The notes under the pieces are model-generated. The model saw only the letters and a program-made list of their open reading frames with translations. It made no database searches and had not been told where the DNA came from. A stretch of DNA of 64,000 bases from CAVSWT01 sp963782985 (GTDB taxonomy: Bacteria; Bacteroidota; Ignavibacteria; Ignavibacteriales; Ignavibacteriaceae): the NCBI GenBank assembly GCA_963782985.1, contig CAWALU010000002.1:1-64000 (forward strand). Reading direction: 5' to 3'. Positions within the stretch are counted from its first letter, which is position 1; the number at the start of each line of letters is the position of its first letter. The position numbers were made by a program, and so were the translations under genes. Below are positions 48,538 through 57,393 of this stretch, piece after piece.

Positions 48538-50367
48538 ATGGATGTTATAATGCCGAAAATGGGTGAAAGTATTAGCGAAGGCACAATTATAAAATGGCAC
48601 AAGAAAAAAGGCGAGCAGGTTAAAAAAGATGAAATAATTTTTGAGATAAGCACGGATAAAGTTGATACAGAAATTCCTTCGCCGGCTGACGGAGTTTTAT
48701 CAGAAATAAAAGCAAACGAAGGCGATACGGTGGAAGTTGGTTCCGTAGTGGCTGTGGTTGACGAAAATGGTGCCAGCAGTGCTTCTAAACAAACTTCTAA
48801 TTCTGAAGAAAAAGACGAAAAAAAAGAAGAGCCGAAAGTTGAATCTCCTCAATCTGATAATTTAGAAACAAAATCTAAATCAGTTTCAAAAGAAAAGAAG
48901 GTTGAAGAAGCCAAAAAAGTTGAGCAAAGTTCCGAAGAAGAAAATGCTGAGGAAAAAAACATCACTTCAAAAAATAATTCCGGCAAAAATATAATTGAAA
49001 TCGCTATGCCTAAAATGGGGGAAAGCGTTATGGAAGGAACCATAATTAAATGGCATAAAAAAGTTGGAGAAGCAGTAAAAAAAGATGAAACAATTTTTGA
49101 AATAAGCACGGATAAAGTCGATACAGAAGTTCCTTCGCCTGAAGCCGGAGTTTTAGCGGAAGTGCTTGTGGGCGAGCAGGAAACCGTGGAGGTAGGAACC
49201 GTGGTCGCAAAATTATCAGTGGAAGGGAAAGAACAAAAATCAGAATCCAAAACTCAAACTCAAACTGAAAATAAAACTAAAGCGAATGAAAAAGAATTTG
49301 AACAGAGGCAAAACCCTGTATCGATGCACGATAATTTTTCTTCAGACAAAACAGATAAAAACAAAAATGAATCAAGAGTAATAGAAGAGAAGTCGGACAA
49401 AAGTGAAATTGGATTTTTATCTCCGTTGGTTATGAACATTGCTCAAAAAGAAAATGTTAACTTTAATGAATTGGGAAAAATATCCGGCTCAGGGTTAAAT
49501 GGGAGAATTACTAAAAAAGATATTCTCAAATACATTGAAGATAGAAGTTCACAAAAACCAGTGGAAACGAAAGAGGATAAAAGAGAAATAAAAGAAAACA
49601 AAAAAGAATATTCAGCGCCGTCTTATACTTCCTCGCAAATGCAGCCGGTCTATTCTGATTCTGACATTGAAAAAATTCCGATGGATAACATCCGACAAAA
49701 AATAATGCAGCACATGGTTGCCAGCCGCGATACTTCGGTTCACGTATCCGCAATGCTGGAAGTTGATATGACGAGAATTCACAACTTCATTCAAAATAAA
49801 CGCGATGAATTTATTCAAAAGGAAGGCGTTAAGCTAACATATATGGCGTTTATTGCTAATGCCGTTATTAGAGGATTAAAAGAATTTCCTCTTGTTAATT
49901 CCACAATTGATGGATCAACAATCATTCAAAAGAAATTTATTAATTTAGGAATCGCTGTTGCCATTGAACCAACCGGATTAATTGTTCCAAACATAAAAGG
50001 CGCAGACGAACGTAATGTAATTGGGCTTGCAAAATCTATAAATGATTTAGCAGAACGTGCGCGTAGAAGAAAACTTTCTCCCGATGATATTTCCAACGGA
50101 ACTTTTACAATTACTAATTACGGAATTTTCGGAACTATATTCGGTACGCCGATTATTAACCAGCCGGAAGTGGCTATTTTGGGAGTCGGGGCGGTGATTA
50201 AAAAACCTGTGGTTGTGGAAATTGAAGGTTCAGATTCAATTGCAATCAAGCCGATAATGGCGCTTACTCTTTCGCATGATCATCGCTTAGTGGATGGAAT
50301 GCTGGGAGGAAAGTTTTTGAAATTCGTAAAAGATTATTTAGAAAATTTTGATTTAAATTCAATTTAA
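48538..50367 (+). CDS. Dihydrolipoamide acyltransferase (E2) with two lipoyl domains
   Basis: 609 aa. Lipoyl domain 1 (residues 1-75; Lys41 in EISTDKVDTE) and domain 2 (153-230; Lys193) are near-identical and joined by Lys/Glu/Ser-rich linkers. A peripheral subunit-binding domain lies at about 293-340 (FLSPLVMNIAQKENVNF). The catalytic CAT domain follows, with SHDHRLVDGMLGG (active His582, Asp586). It carries the acyl group from E1 to CoA. Substrate follows that of the fused E1: branched-chain acyl or acetyl. The genes are 25 bp apart. Confidence 0.93.
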   Translation: MDVIMPKMGESISEGTIIKWHKKKGEQVKKDEIIFEISTDKVDTEIPSPADGVLSEIKANEGDTVEVGSVVAVVDENGASSASKQTSNSEEKDEKKEEPKVESPQSDNLETKSKSVSKEKKVEEAKKVEQSSEEENAEEKNITSKNNSGKNIIEIAMPKMGESVMEGTIIKWHKKVGEAVKKDETIFEISTDKVDTEVPSPEAGVLAEVLVGEQETVEVGTVVAKLSVEGKEQKSESKTQTQTENKTKANEKEFEQRQNPVSMHDNFSSDKTDKNKNESRVIEEKSDKSEIGFLSPLVMNIAQKENVNFNELGKISGSGLNGRITKKDILKYIEDRSSQKPVETKEDKREIKENKKEYSAPSYTSSQMQPVYSDSDIEKIPMDNIRQKIMQHMVASRDTSVHVSAMLEVDMTRIHNFIQNKRDEFIQKEGVKLTYMAFIANAVIRGLKEFPLVNSTIDGSTIIQKKFINLGIAVAIEPTGLIVPNIKGADERNVIGLAKSINDLAERARRRKLSPDDISNGTFTITNYGIFGTIFGTPIINQPEVAILGVGAVIKKPVVVEIEGSDSIAIKPIMALTLSHDHRLVDGMLGGKFLKFVKDYLENFDLNSI

Positions 50368-50383
50368 AACGTTAATTATAATT

Positions 50384-51295
50384 ATGAATACACTTAATCA
50401 ACATCAAAAAATATATAAAGAAGAAATTGAAAAAGTAAAAATACCTTTGGGCAAAAGACCAGATTGGTTAAAAGTTAAATTGCCAATGGGCGAAAATTAT
50501 GCCGACGTAAGAAATTTAATGCGCAATCAAAATCTTCACACAGTCTGTGAAGAAGCCCGATGCCCCAACATTGCGGAATGCTGGAATGCACGCAGCGCTA
50601 CTTTTATGATTCTTGGAGATACCTGTACCAGAAGCTGCGGCTTTTGTAATATTAAAGTCGGCATACCAAACCAGCTTGATTTGGATGAGCCGAGAAGAGT
50701 GGCTGATTCTGTAAAGGAATTAAATTTACGCCACGTAGTTATTACTTCAGTAAATAGAGATGAATTAAAAGACGGCGGCGCTTCTATTTTTGCTGAAACA
50801 ATTAGATTGATTAGAGAAGAAATGCCGGAAACTACAATTGAAATTTTGATCCCAGATTTTAGAGGAGTGATTGAAGCGTTTAATAGTATTATGAAAAATC
50901 CGCCGGATATTTTAAATCATAATTTGGAAACAGTGCCGCATTTATATCACGCTGTTCGTCCCCAGGCAAAGTATGAAAGAAGTTTAAAATTAATTAAATG
51001 GTTTAAGGATAGATATCTTAAAACCAAAAGCGGAATAATGGTTGGCATAGGGGAAAAGCCCGAAGAAGTATTAATTTTAATGCACGATCTTGTTGAACAT
51101 GGCTGCGACATTTTAACAATCGGTCAGTATTTACAGCCCACAAAAAATCATTTGCCTGTTGATCGTTTTGTTACGCCGGAAGAATTTAATATGTATAAAG
51201 AAGAAGGATTAAAAATCGGATTTAAAATTGTAGAATCATCTCCGCTCGTAAGAAGTTCTTATCACGCCGATAAACACGCCAGAGCTTTGTTTTAA
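50384..51295 (+). CDS. lipA: Lipoyl synthase
   Basis: 303 aa. Auxiliary cluster Cys55, Cys60, Cys66 (TVCEEARCPNIAECW), radical-SAM CxxxCxxC at Cys81, 85, 88 (CTRSCGFC), and the C-terminal cluster-ligand motif SPLVRSSYHAD with the conserved RSSY. It inserts sulfur at C6 and C8 of protein-bound octanoyl groups on E2. Completes the local lipoylation route begun by lipB. Full length. Confidence 0.95.
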   Translation: MNTLNQHQKIYKEEIEKVKIPLGKRPDWLKVKLPMGENYADVRNLMRNQNLHTVCEEARCPNIAECWNARSATFMILGDTCTRSCGFCNIKVGIPNQLDLDEPRRVADSVKELNLRHVVITSVNRDELKDGGASIFAETIRLIREEMPETTIEILIPDFRGVIEAFNSIMKNPPDILNHNLETVPHLYHAVRPQAKYERSLKLIKWFKDRYLKTKSGIMVGIGEKPEEVLILMHDLVEHGCDILTIGQYLQPTKNHLPVDRFVTPEEFNMYKEEGLKIGFKIVESSPLVRSSYHADKHARALF

Positions 51296-51593
51296 ATTAT
51301 AACAACCCCTGACTTTTTTATTCTTCGTTGCGGAAAGCTAATATTCTATAAAAGAATTGGCATTTAAACAAAAGCAATATCTTTAATTCTTCTTTTTGCG
51401 TTGGCGCATTTCACCCCTTAGGTTGCCGTTGTTGTCCCTATCATTTTATATTTTCGAAGACTACTTTAGTTTAATCAAAAATCAAAAAACCTTTAAACAT
51501 AAATAATGGAAATCCAGGCACTTATTTAATTAATGAATAAATACTGGGTGAGGAAATCAAAATTTTATTTAAATATTTTTGTAGGAGTCAATA

Positions 51594-51977
51594 ATGATTA
51601 AAGTAAATAAAATGTTCAGCAGTTTTTCAGTTAATGATATTAAAAAAGCCAAAGAATTTTACGGACAAATACTTGGCTTGGAAATTTCTGATGCGCCCAA
51701 AATGGAAGGGCTGCTTCAGCTAAATATTGAAGGTGGAAATAATATTATGATTTATTTAAAACCAAATCATGAACCCGCTTCTTTTACTGTTTTAAATTTT
51801 CAAGTAAATGATGTTGAAAAAGCCGTTGATGAGCTTACAAAAATAGGTGTTGCATTTGAGCAATATGATGGAGAAATAAAAACAAATGCCAAAGGAATAT
51901 CACACGGCGGCGGCACTACTATTGCTTGGTTTAAAGACCCTGCAGGAAATATTTTATCGTTGGTAGAGAATAATTAA
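51594..51977 (+). CDS. VOC (glyoxalase-like) family protein
   Basis: 127 aa, a single vicinal-oxygen-chelate fold: FSSFSVNDIKKAKEFYGQILGLEIS at the N-terminus and GGGTTIAWFKDPAGNILSLVE at the C-terminus. The family covers glyoxalase I, fosfomycin/bleomycin resistance and dioxygenases. Metal ligands cannot be assigned firmly. First gene of the small-enzyme island, preceded by AGGAG. Confidence 0.82.
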   Translation: MIKVNKMFSSFSVNDIKKAKEFYGQILGLEISDAPKMEGLLQLNIEGGNNIMIYLKPNHEPASFTVLNFQVNDVEKAVDELTKIGVAFEQYDGEIKTNAKGISHGGGTTIAWFKDPAGNILSLVENN

Positions 51978-52004
51978 CAAAATTTTTTAATAAAAAGGAT
52001 ATTT

Positions 52005-52877
52005 ATGAAAAAGATAAACCCCTTTCTCTGGTTTGATGAGATAGCTGAAGAAGCAGTTAATTTTTATACTTCTCTTTTCAACAATTCTAAAATCGGCAAA
52101 GCCGTTCGCTATGACGAAGTGGGCGCTAAAGCTTCCGGACAAAAAGCCGGTTCCGTAATGACTGTGCCGTTTACTCTCGCCGGACAAGATTTTACCGCTA
52201 TTAACGGCGGACCTCATTTTAAAATTAATCCCTCAATTTCTTTTTTTGTGCATTCTATGGATGAAAAAGAAATTGATAATCTTTGGGAAAAATTTTCAGA
52301 TGGGGGAAAGGTTTTAATGGAATTAGATAAATATGACTGGAGTAAAAAGTACGGATGGGTTGAAGATAAATTTGGATTATCGTGGCAGCTAATGGTTACT
52401 GAAAATGAAGTTGAACAAAAAATAATTCCATCGCTTTTATTTGTCGGAAATGTTTACGGCAGAGCAGAAGAAGCAATTAATTTTTATACTTCTATTTTTA
52501 ATAATGCAAAAGTGAAAAGTGTTTTTAAATTTGATAATGATAACGCCGTAATGTACAGTGACTTTGTTCTTGAAGGGAATATATTTTCAGCAATGGATGG
52601 CCCGGGCGAACATAATTTTAATTTTAACGAAGCAATATCATTTGTGGTTAGTTGCGATGATCAAAAAGAAATTGATTATTTCTGGGATAAGCTCTCGACT
52701 GATCCGCAAGCGGAAATGTGCGGCTGGCTGAAAGACAAGTTTGGTATTTCATGGCAGATTGTTCCTAAAATTTTGCCTGAACTTCTTAAAACTAATTCCA
52801 AAAAAGTGATGGAAGAAGTTTTGAAAATGAAAAAGCTTGATATCGCGTCGCTTCAAAAAGCGGCAGATAAAAATTAA
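52005..52877 (+). CDS. Tandem PhnB-like VOC protein
   Basis: 290 aa, two repeats. N-terminal: NPFLWFDEIAEEAVNFYTSLFNNSKIG then KFGLSWQLM. C-terminal: SLLFVGNVYGRAEEAINFYTSIFNNAKVK then KFGISWQIVPKIL. This is the PhnB/3-demethylubiquinone methyltransferase-like fold; such proteins rarely methylate and the activity is unknown. About 25 bp after the previous VOC gene. Confidence 0.82.
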   Translation: MKKINPFLWFDEIAEEAVNFYTSLFNNSKIGKAVRYDEVGAKASGQKAGSVMTVPFTLAGQDFTAINGGPHFKINPSISFFVHSMDEKEIDNLWEKFSDGGKVLMELDKYDWSKKYGWVEDKFGLSWQLMVTENEVEQKIIPSLLFVGNVYGRAEEAINFYTSIFNNAKVKSVFKFDNDNAVMYSDFVLEGNIFSAMDGPGEHNFNFNEAISFVVSCDDQKEIDYFWDKLSTDPQAEMCGWLKDKFGISWQIVPKILPELLKTNSKKVMEEVLKMKKLDIASLQKAADKN

Positions 52878-52890
52878 AAGGAGTAAATAA

Positions 52891-53338
52891 ATGCTTGAGA
52901 TAAAAACATCAATTCAAGTTTCAAAACCGGCTGATGAAGTTTTTGAAGCGATTGTAAATCCACAAAAAATGTCGAACTATTTTATTTCGCAAGGCAGCGG
53001 AATAATGGAAGAAGGAGAAAACAGTTCAATGGAAATTTCCTGAGTTTGATGATGAATTTTCTGTTCGCATCGGGAAAGTAGAAAAGAATAAATACATTTC
53101 TTTTTACTGGGAAGTTGAAGGAAAAGAAATGCTGGTTGAAATTATTTTAACCGATAAAAAAAATAATTCTACTCTTGTCACCGTAACAGAAAAAGAGATG
53201 GAAAATAATGAAGCGGGGATCAAATGGCTGAAAGGTAATACCGAAGGGTGGGCTAATTTCCTTGCCTGCTTAAAAGCCTATCTTGAGTTTGGAATTAATT
53301 TGCGAAAAGGGGCGTTTGATTTTTTAAAGAAAGATTAA
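52891..53338 (+). pseudogene. SRPBCC/AHSA1-like protein with one-base frameshift
   Basis: The start MLEIKTSIQVSKPADEVFEAIVNP is the classic START/AHSA1 opening. Frame 1 stops at 53041-53043. Near 53010 a GAAAACA run should probably be GAAACA, giving TVQWKFPEFDDEFSVRIGKVE and continuing to DFLKKD at 53338 (about 149 aa). The +1 shift is again in an A-run. Function: small hydrophobic-ligand or Hsp90-activator-like fold, not known in detail. Confidence 0.8.
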
Positions 53339-53362
53339 TTATAAATCTTAAAGGATGGAAAG

Positions 53363-54046
53363 ATGGTCGCTAATAAAACATACGGAAGAAAGATTATCAT
53401 AAATACATTTTTAACTCTTGATGGAGTGGTACAGGCTCCCGGTGGACCAGAAGAAGATACAACCGGCGACTTTAAATACGGCGGTTGGTCGTTTCATTTT
53501 TGGGATGACATAATGGGACATGTGATGGATGAATCGATGCAAAAACCTTTTGAACTTTTACTCGGCAGAAAAACTTATGAAATTTTTGCTGCTCATTGGC
53601 CGTATATTCAAAATGATCCTGTGGCGGATAAATTTAATAGCATTAAAAAATATGTCGTATCAAACACTATAAATAAACTCAATTGGAATAATTCTTTTTT
53701 AATAAAAGGTAATGTTAAAGATGAAATTAAAAAGTTAAAAGAAGAGAACGGCCCCGAGCTTCAAGTACATGGCAGCGGAGATTTTATTCAAACATTATTA
53801 AAGAATAATTTAATTGATGAATACCGATTATGGATTTTTCCGCTTACTGTTGGGGAGGGTAAAAGGCTTTTTGAAAATGGAACAATCCCAGCCCGCTTTA
53901 ACTTAATTTCTACCATAGCATCAAGCACTGGTGTCGTAATAAATACTTATGCACCAGGCGGGGAACTAGAAACAGGATCGTTTGCAATTGAAAATGAAAC
54001 TGAAGAAGAAATTGAAAGAAGAAGAAAACTTGCATCGGAAAAATAA
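53363..54046 (+). CDS. RibD/dihydrofolate reductase-like protein
   Basis: 227 aa. Start IIINTFLTLDGVVQAPGGPEED, then FELLLGRKTYEIFAAHWPY, VHGSGDFIQTLL and DEYRLWIFPLTVGEGKRLFENG: the RibD C-terminal/DHFR-like fold. Family members reduce pteridine or pyrimidine-type substrates with NAD(P)H; exact substrate unknown. Extra C-terminal acidic-basic stretch (EEEIERRRKLASEK). Two paralogues lie at 54857 and 58009. Confidence 0.85.
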   Translation: MVANKTYGRKIIINTFLTLDGVVQAPGGPEEDTTGDFKYGGWSFHFWDDIMGHVMDESMQKPFELLLGRKTYEIFAAHWPYIQNDPVADKFNSIKKYVVSNTINKLNWNNSFLIKGNVKDEIKKLKEENGPELQVHGSGDFIQTLLKNNLIDEYRLWIFPLTVGEGKRLFENGTIPARFNLISTIASSTGVVINTYAPGGELETGSFAIENETEEEIERRRKLASEK

Positions 54047-54076
54047 ATTTTACAAAAAATAAAAAAGGAGTTTCCA

Positions 54077-54484
54077 ATGCCAAAAAAGATGAATCCCGTA
54101 GTTCACTTCGAAATGCCTGCAGAAGACAAAAAGCGAATGTCTGAATTTTATAATAAAGCATTTGGCTGGCAGGCCGAACAACTCGGTCCTGAAATGGGTG
54201 ACTATGTTGTTGTAACAACTTCGGAACTTGGCGAGGATAAATTTCCGAAACAAAAAGGTACAATTAACGGGGGATTTTTTCCCAAAAAAGAAAACTGGCC
54301 GGCTCAGTATCCATCCATTGTTATAGCAGTGGATGATATCAATGAATCAATGAAGCATGTAAACAAAGCTGGGGGAGAAGTAATAGGCGATCCGATGGAA
54401 ATTCCCGGGATTGGAAAATATGTTTCTTTTATCGACACTGAAGGGAATCGTTCGAGTATGCTTCAGCCTTTCGGTAAAAGGTAA
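54077..54484 (+). CDS. VOC family protein (glyoxalase/bleomycin-resistance type)
   Basis: 135 aa. NPVVHFEMPAEDKKRMSEFYNKAFGW at the start and YVSFIDTEGNRSSMLQPF at the end. The His in VVHFEM and the late Glu are candidates for metal binding. About 30 bp after the RibD-like gene with AGGAG in front, so probably one transcript. Confidence 0.83.
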   Translation: MPKKMNPVVHFEMPAEDKKRMSEFYNKAFGWQAEQLGPEMGDYVVVTTSELGEDKFPKQKGTINGGFFPKKENWPAQYPSIVIAVDDINESMKHVNKAGGEVIGDPMEIPGIGKYVSFIDTEGNRSSMLQPFGKR

Positions 54485-54555
54485 TGACTGTTTTAACTTA
54501 ATAATATTTTATGTGCAAAAAGCATTTCAATATTCTTTAATGAGAGGCTAATAAT

Positions 54556-54852
54556 ATGGTACGTAAAGGAACTCTTCGGGTTTGTCCTAATGGTCATAAA
54601 TATTATAAAAGTTCAGATTGCCCGACTTGTCCAATTTGTGAGAGTAAACGTAAAACAAATAATGAACTGCTTGATTCATTGAGCGCTCCAGCAAGAAGGG
54701 CATTTGAGAGAGAAGGGATAAAAACTTTTACAAAACTTGCAAAATATAGTGAAGATGAAATACTTAAACTTCATGGAGTTGGGAAAACTTCTTTACCTAA
54801 ATTAAAAACTTTACTTAAAATAAAAGGATTAAAATTTAATAAAAAGGAGTAG
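54556..54852 (+). CDS. Small zinc-ribbon/helix-hairpin-helix protein
   Basis: 98 aa. The N-terminus carries a CPNGHKYYKSSDCPTCPIC zinc-ribbon-like cluster (four Cys plus His). The C-terminal 60 residues form an alpha-CTD-like HhH domain: LSAPARRAFEREGIKTFTKLAKYSEDEIL then LHGVGKTSLPKLK. HhH domains of this type bind DNA, so a DNA- or nucleic-acid-associated role is likely; an RNA-polymerase-alpha-CTD-like regulator is possible. Four bases before the next RibD-like gene. Confidence 0.7.
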   Translation: MVRKGTLRVCPNGHKYYKSSDCPTCPICESKRKTNNELLDSLSAPARRAFEREGIKTFTKLAKYSEDEILKLHGVGKTSLPKLKTLLKIKGLKFNKKE

Positions 54853-54856
54853 TAGT

Positions 54857-55405
54857 ATGAGAAAAATAATCTTTGCTATAAATACTACTATTGATGGCTT
54901 TGCGGATCATACCGCTGGTATTGTGGACGATGAGCTGCATGAATTTTTTACTGATCTTTTAGATGAAGTTGATGTAGTTCTGTTTGGCAGAAAAACATAT
55001 CAGCTAATGGAAAGTTTTTGGCCACATGCAAAAGAAGATCCGAGAATAACAGAAAGTATACTTAAATTTGCCGATAAATTTAACAGCATTGCCAAAGTCG
55101 TATTTTCAAAAACTTTAAATGAAGCAAATTGGAATAATACACTGCTTAATAAAGGAGATTTAATTACCGAAACTTTAAAGTTAAAAAATCAAGGGGGAAA
55201 GAGTGTTTCTGCAGGAAGTATTAGCATTGCTAACGCTCTTATGGCAAAAAATTTAATTGATGAATATTGGCTGCTGATTCATCCCATTATTTTAGGAAAA
55301 GGCAAAAAATTGTTTGATGGATTTGATGAAAGAATGAATCTTCAGTTGATTGATACTAAAAAGTTTAATTCAGGAGTAGTGGTTCTTCATTATCAAAAAA
55401 AATGA
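54857..55405 (+). CDS. RibD/dihydrofolate reductase-like protein (second copy)
   Basis: 182 aa. KIIFAINTTIDGFADHTAGI, VDVVLFGRKTYQLMESFWP, VSAGSISIANALMAKNLIDEYWLLIHPIILGKGKKLFDG. Same DHFR-like fold as 53363 but shorter. Ends with ATGA overlapping the next start, indicating coupling to the DUF1801 gene. Confidence 0.85.
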   Translation: MRKIIFAINTTIDGFADHTAGIVDDELHEFFTDLLDEVDVVLFGRKTYQLMESFWPHAKEDPRITESILKFADKFNSIAKVVFSKTLNEANWNNTLLNKGDLITETLKLKNQGGKSVSAGSISIANALMAKNLIDEYWLLIHPIILGKGKKLFDGFDERMNLQLIDTKKFNSGVVVLHYQKK

Positions 55406-55677
55406 ATGATTTAATTATGATATCAACAAAAATTAAATTCAAAACTATGGATGAGTACATTCAAAGTTTTCCTAATGAAATTCAAAAAATATTAGAGCAG
55501 GTAAGAGGAACAATTAAAGACACTGTACCTGAAGCGGAAGAAGCCATCAGCTATGCCATACCAACATTTAAGTTGTATGGTAAAAACCTAATTCACTTTG
55601 CGGCGTTTAAAAATCATATTGGATTTTATGCAACCCCAAACGGGCATAAAGCGTTTGAAAAAGAATTGTTATTATAA
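55402..55677 (+). CDS. DUF1801 (YdhG-like) protein, C-terminally truncated
   Basis: 91 aa. Core DUF1801 pattern KTMDEYIQSFPNEIQKILEQVRGTIKDTVPEAEEAISYAIPTFKL, then FAAFKNHIGFYATPNGHKAFEKEL. Typical members run another 25-30 residues past this point with a conserved basic C-terminal helix; here the frame stops at ELLL, 13 bases before the SDR start. Coupled to the previous gene by ATGA. DUF1801 function is unknown. Confidence 0.8.
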   Translation: MNDLIMISTKIKFKTMDEYIQSFPNEIQKILEQVRGTIKDTVPEAEEAISYAIPTFKLYGKNLIHFAAFKNHIGFYATPNGHKAFEKELLL

Positions 55678-55690
55678 AAAATTGAATAGG

Positions 55691-56440
55691 ATGAAAATGG
55701 ATAATATAAAAGGAAAAGTAATTGTAATTACAGGTGCAAGCAGCGGACTTGGAGAAGCAGCCGCAAAGCTTTTATCAAAGCAAGGTGCATCGGTAGTTTT
55801 GGCTGCCCGGCGCTCAGAAAAAATAAAATCGTTAGCCGATGAAATCAATAAAGACGGCGGCAAGGCAGTAGCTGTTACTACTGATGTAACGGTTTCAGAT
55901 CAGGTTAAAAAATTAGTTGATACTGCAGTTGAAAAATTTAATCGAATAGATGTTATCATTAATAATGCGGGACTTATGCAGCAGTCGCCGCTTGAGAGTC
56001 TCAAAATTGATGAATGGAATAACATGATTGATATCAATATAAAAGGAGTTCTTTATGGAATTGCCGCTGCACTGCCATATATGAAGAAACAGAAGTCCGG
56101 ACATATTATAAATGTTTCTTCCGTAGCGGGACACACAGTAAGAGCGGGCGGCGCTATCTACTCTGCAACAAAACATGCTGTGAGGGTAATTTCCGAAGGG
56201 CTCCGCCAGGAAGTAAAGCCTTATAATATGCGAACTACTATTATTTCTCCGGGCGCTGTTGATACCGAATTACCTGATCATATTACGCACGAAGCATCTG
56301 CTGATGGCATTCAGGGATTTTATAAAGAATATGCTATCCCCGCAGAGTCCTTTGCCCGTGCTGTCGCTTTCGCGATTAGTCAGCCGGAAGATATGGATGT
56401 TAACGAGATACTTTACCGCCCGACTGCGCAACAGCTGTAA
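55691..56440 (+). CDS. SDR-family oxidoreductase
   Basis: 249 aa. Start 55691 (MKMDN) or 55697; upstream open sequence overlaps DUF1801 and is not SDR-like. NAD(P)-binding TGASSGLGEAAAKLL, NNAGLMQQ, and catalytic Ser (NVSSVAG) with YSATK (Tyr, Lys). This is a classical short-chain dehydrogenase; IISPGAVDTELPDHI follows, as in the broad clavulanate/NADP-alcohol-dehydrogenase group. Substrate unknown. Confidence 0.9.
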   Translation: MKMDNIKGKVIVITGASSGLGEAAAKLLSKQGASVVLAARRSEKIKSLADEINKDGGKAVAVTTDVTVSDQVKKLVDTAVEKFNRIDVIINNAGLMQQSPLESLKIDEWNNMIDINIKGVLYGIAAALPYMKKQKSGHIINVSSVAGHTVRAGGAIYSATKHAVRVISEGLRQEVKPYNMRTTIISPGAVDTELPDHITHEASADGIQGFYKEYAIPAESFARAVAFAISQPEDMDVNEILYRPTAQQL

Positions 56441-56506
56441 AATTTTCAGGTTTGTAAATTTTATTGATGAAGCTAAAGAATATTTATAGAATGAATGGAG
56501 TACGTT

Positions 56507-56911
56507 ATGGAAATTATAAAAAATGGTTCGCAGACATCCGTTAAAGGGTCGGAAGATTGGTTCACCGGTAAAGTGCGCATAGACCCTTTGTTTCAAAGAG
56601 AGTCGCCGGCACGCGTAGCCGGTGCGAATGTTACATTCGAGCCCGGGGCAAGAACTGTATGGCATACACATCCGCTGGGGCAGTCATTAATAATAACTTT
56701 CGGTTCTGGTTTAGCACAAAGGGAAGGCGGTAAAATTGAAGAAGTTCATCCCGGTGATATAGTTTGGTTTCCGCCGAATGAAAAGCACTGGCATGGCGCA
56801 AAACCGGATACAGCTATGTCGCATATTGCTATTCAAGAACAGCTCGATGGAAAAGCAGTTGAATGGATGGAAAAAGTTAGTGACGAACAATATCAGGCAA
56901 AAGTAAAATAA
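56507..56911 (+). CDS. Cupin-domain protein
   Basis: 134 aa from ATG 56507, which has GGAG six bases upstream (an earlier ATG at 56495 lies inside that site). Cupin motif 1 is WHTHPLGQSLIITFGSG and motif 2 PGDIVWFPPNEKHWHGA, with metal-type His residues. This resembles cupins that occur beside carboxymuconolactone decarboxylase-like genes. Function unassigned. Last of the tight co-directional run. Confidence 0.85.
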   Translation: MEIIKNGSQTSVKGSEDWFTGKVRIDPLFQRESPARVAGANVTFEPGARTVWHTHPLGQSLIITFGSGLAQREGGKIEEVHPGDIVWFPPNEKHWHGAKPDTAMSHIAIQEQLDGKAVEWMEKVSDEQYQAKVK

Positions 56912-56971
56912 AGATAAAATGAAAGCACTTCGCTAACTATATGGTAACAATAAAATATAAAAATAAATAAA

Positions 56972-57079
56972 AACCGTTTAGAGGCATTTTCAGATGGAGT
57001 TGTGGCAATTATCATTACCATAATGGTTTTAGATTTAAAGATGCCGCATAACCCTAACAATCGATTTATTAATAAATAG
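56972..57079 (+). pseudogene. Fragment of a TMEM175/DUF1211 potassium-channel-like gene
   Basis: A 35-codon open stretch, NRLEAFSDGVVAIIITIMVLD then LKMPHN, matches the first transmembrane signature (RLEAFSDGV-type) of DUF1211 channels. There is no ATG in frame before it and it stops at 57077-57079. The rest of the channel is missing. Clear gene remnant. Confidence 0.75.
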
Positions 57080-57393
57080 ACAGCTAAAATATACTATTAT
57101 TAATAAAGGAGGCTGGAAGGGCGATGGCTATTTCCCTGGAATTATTGGATGAAAGATTGAATGAATGATTGAAAGATCATGCTAGCCGGGATATTATTTT
57201 TAAATTCAGTTATGCTTTGGCGACAATTTCTATTTGGCAGCTATTACTAACAATAGTTGTCGTATTCAGCCCCTAATATTGTCGCATTTACACTTCAATA
57301 ATATGCTCTTTGTTGGTGATATTTGAACAGTGACAAAATCAATTTTGAAGAACTTTTTAAATAATAAATTATTATAGGAGGTTAAATAAAATT
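57080..57393. other. Intergenic, degraded region
   Basis: 314 bp with no convincing gene. It contains a short degenerate GATTGAATGAATGATTGAAAG string (about 57154-57174) similar in style to the minisatellite near 62.7 kb. The last 20 bases hold the AGGAGGT ribosome binding site for the VOC gene. Confidence 0.35.
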
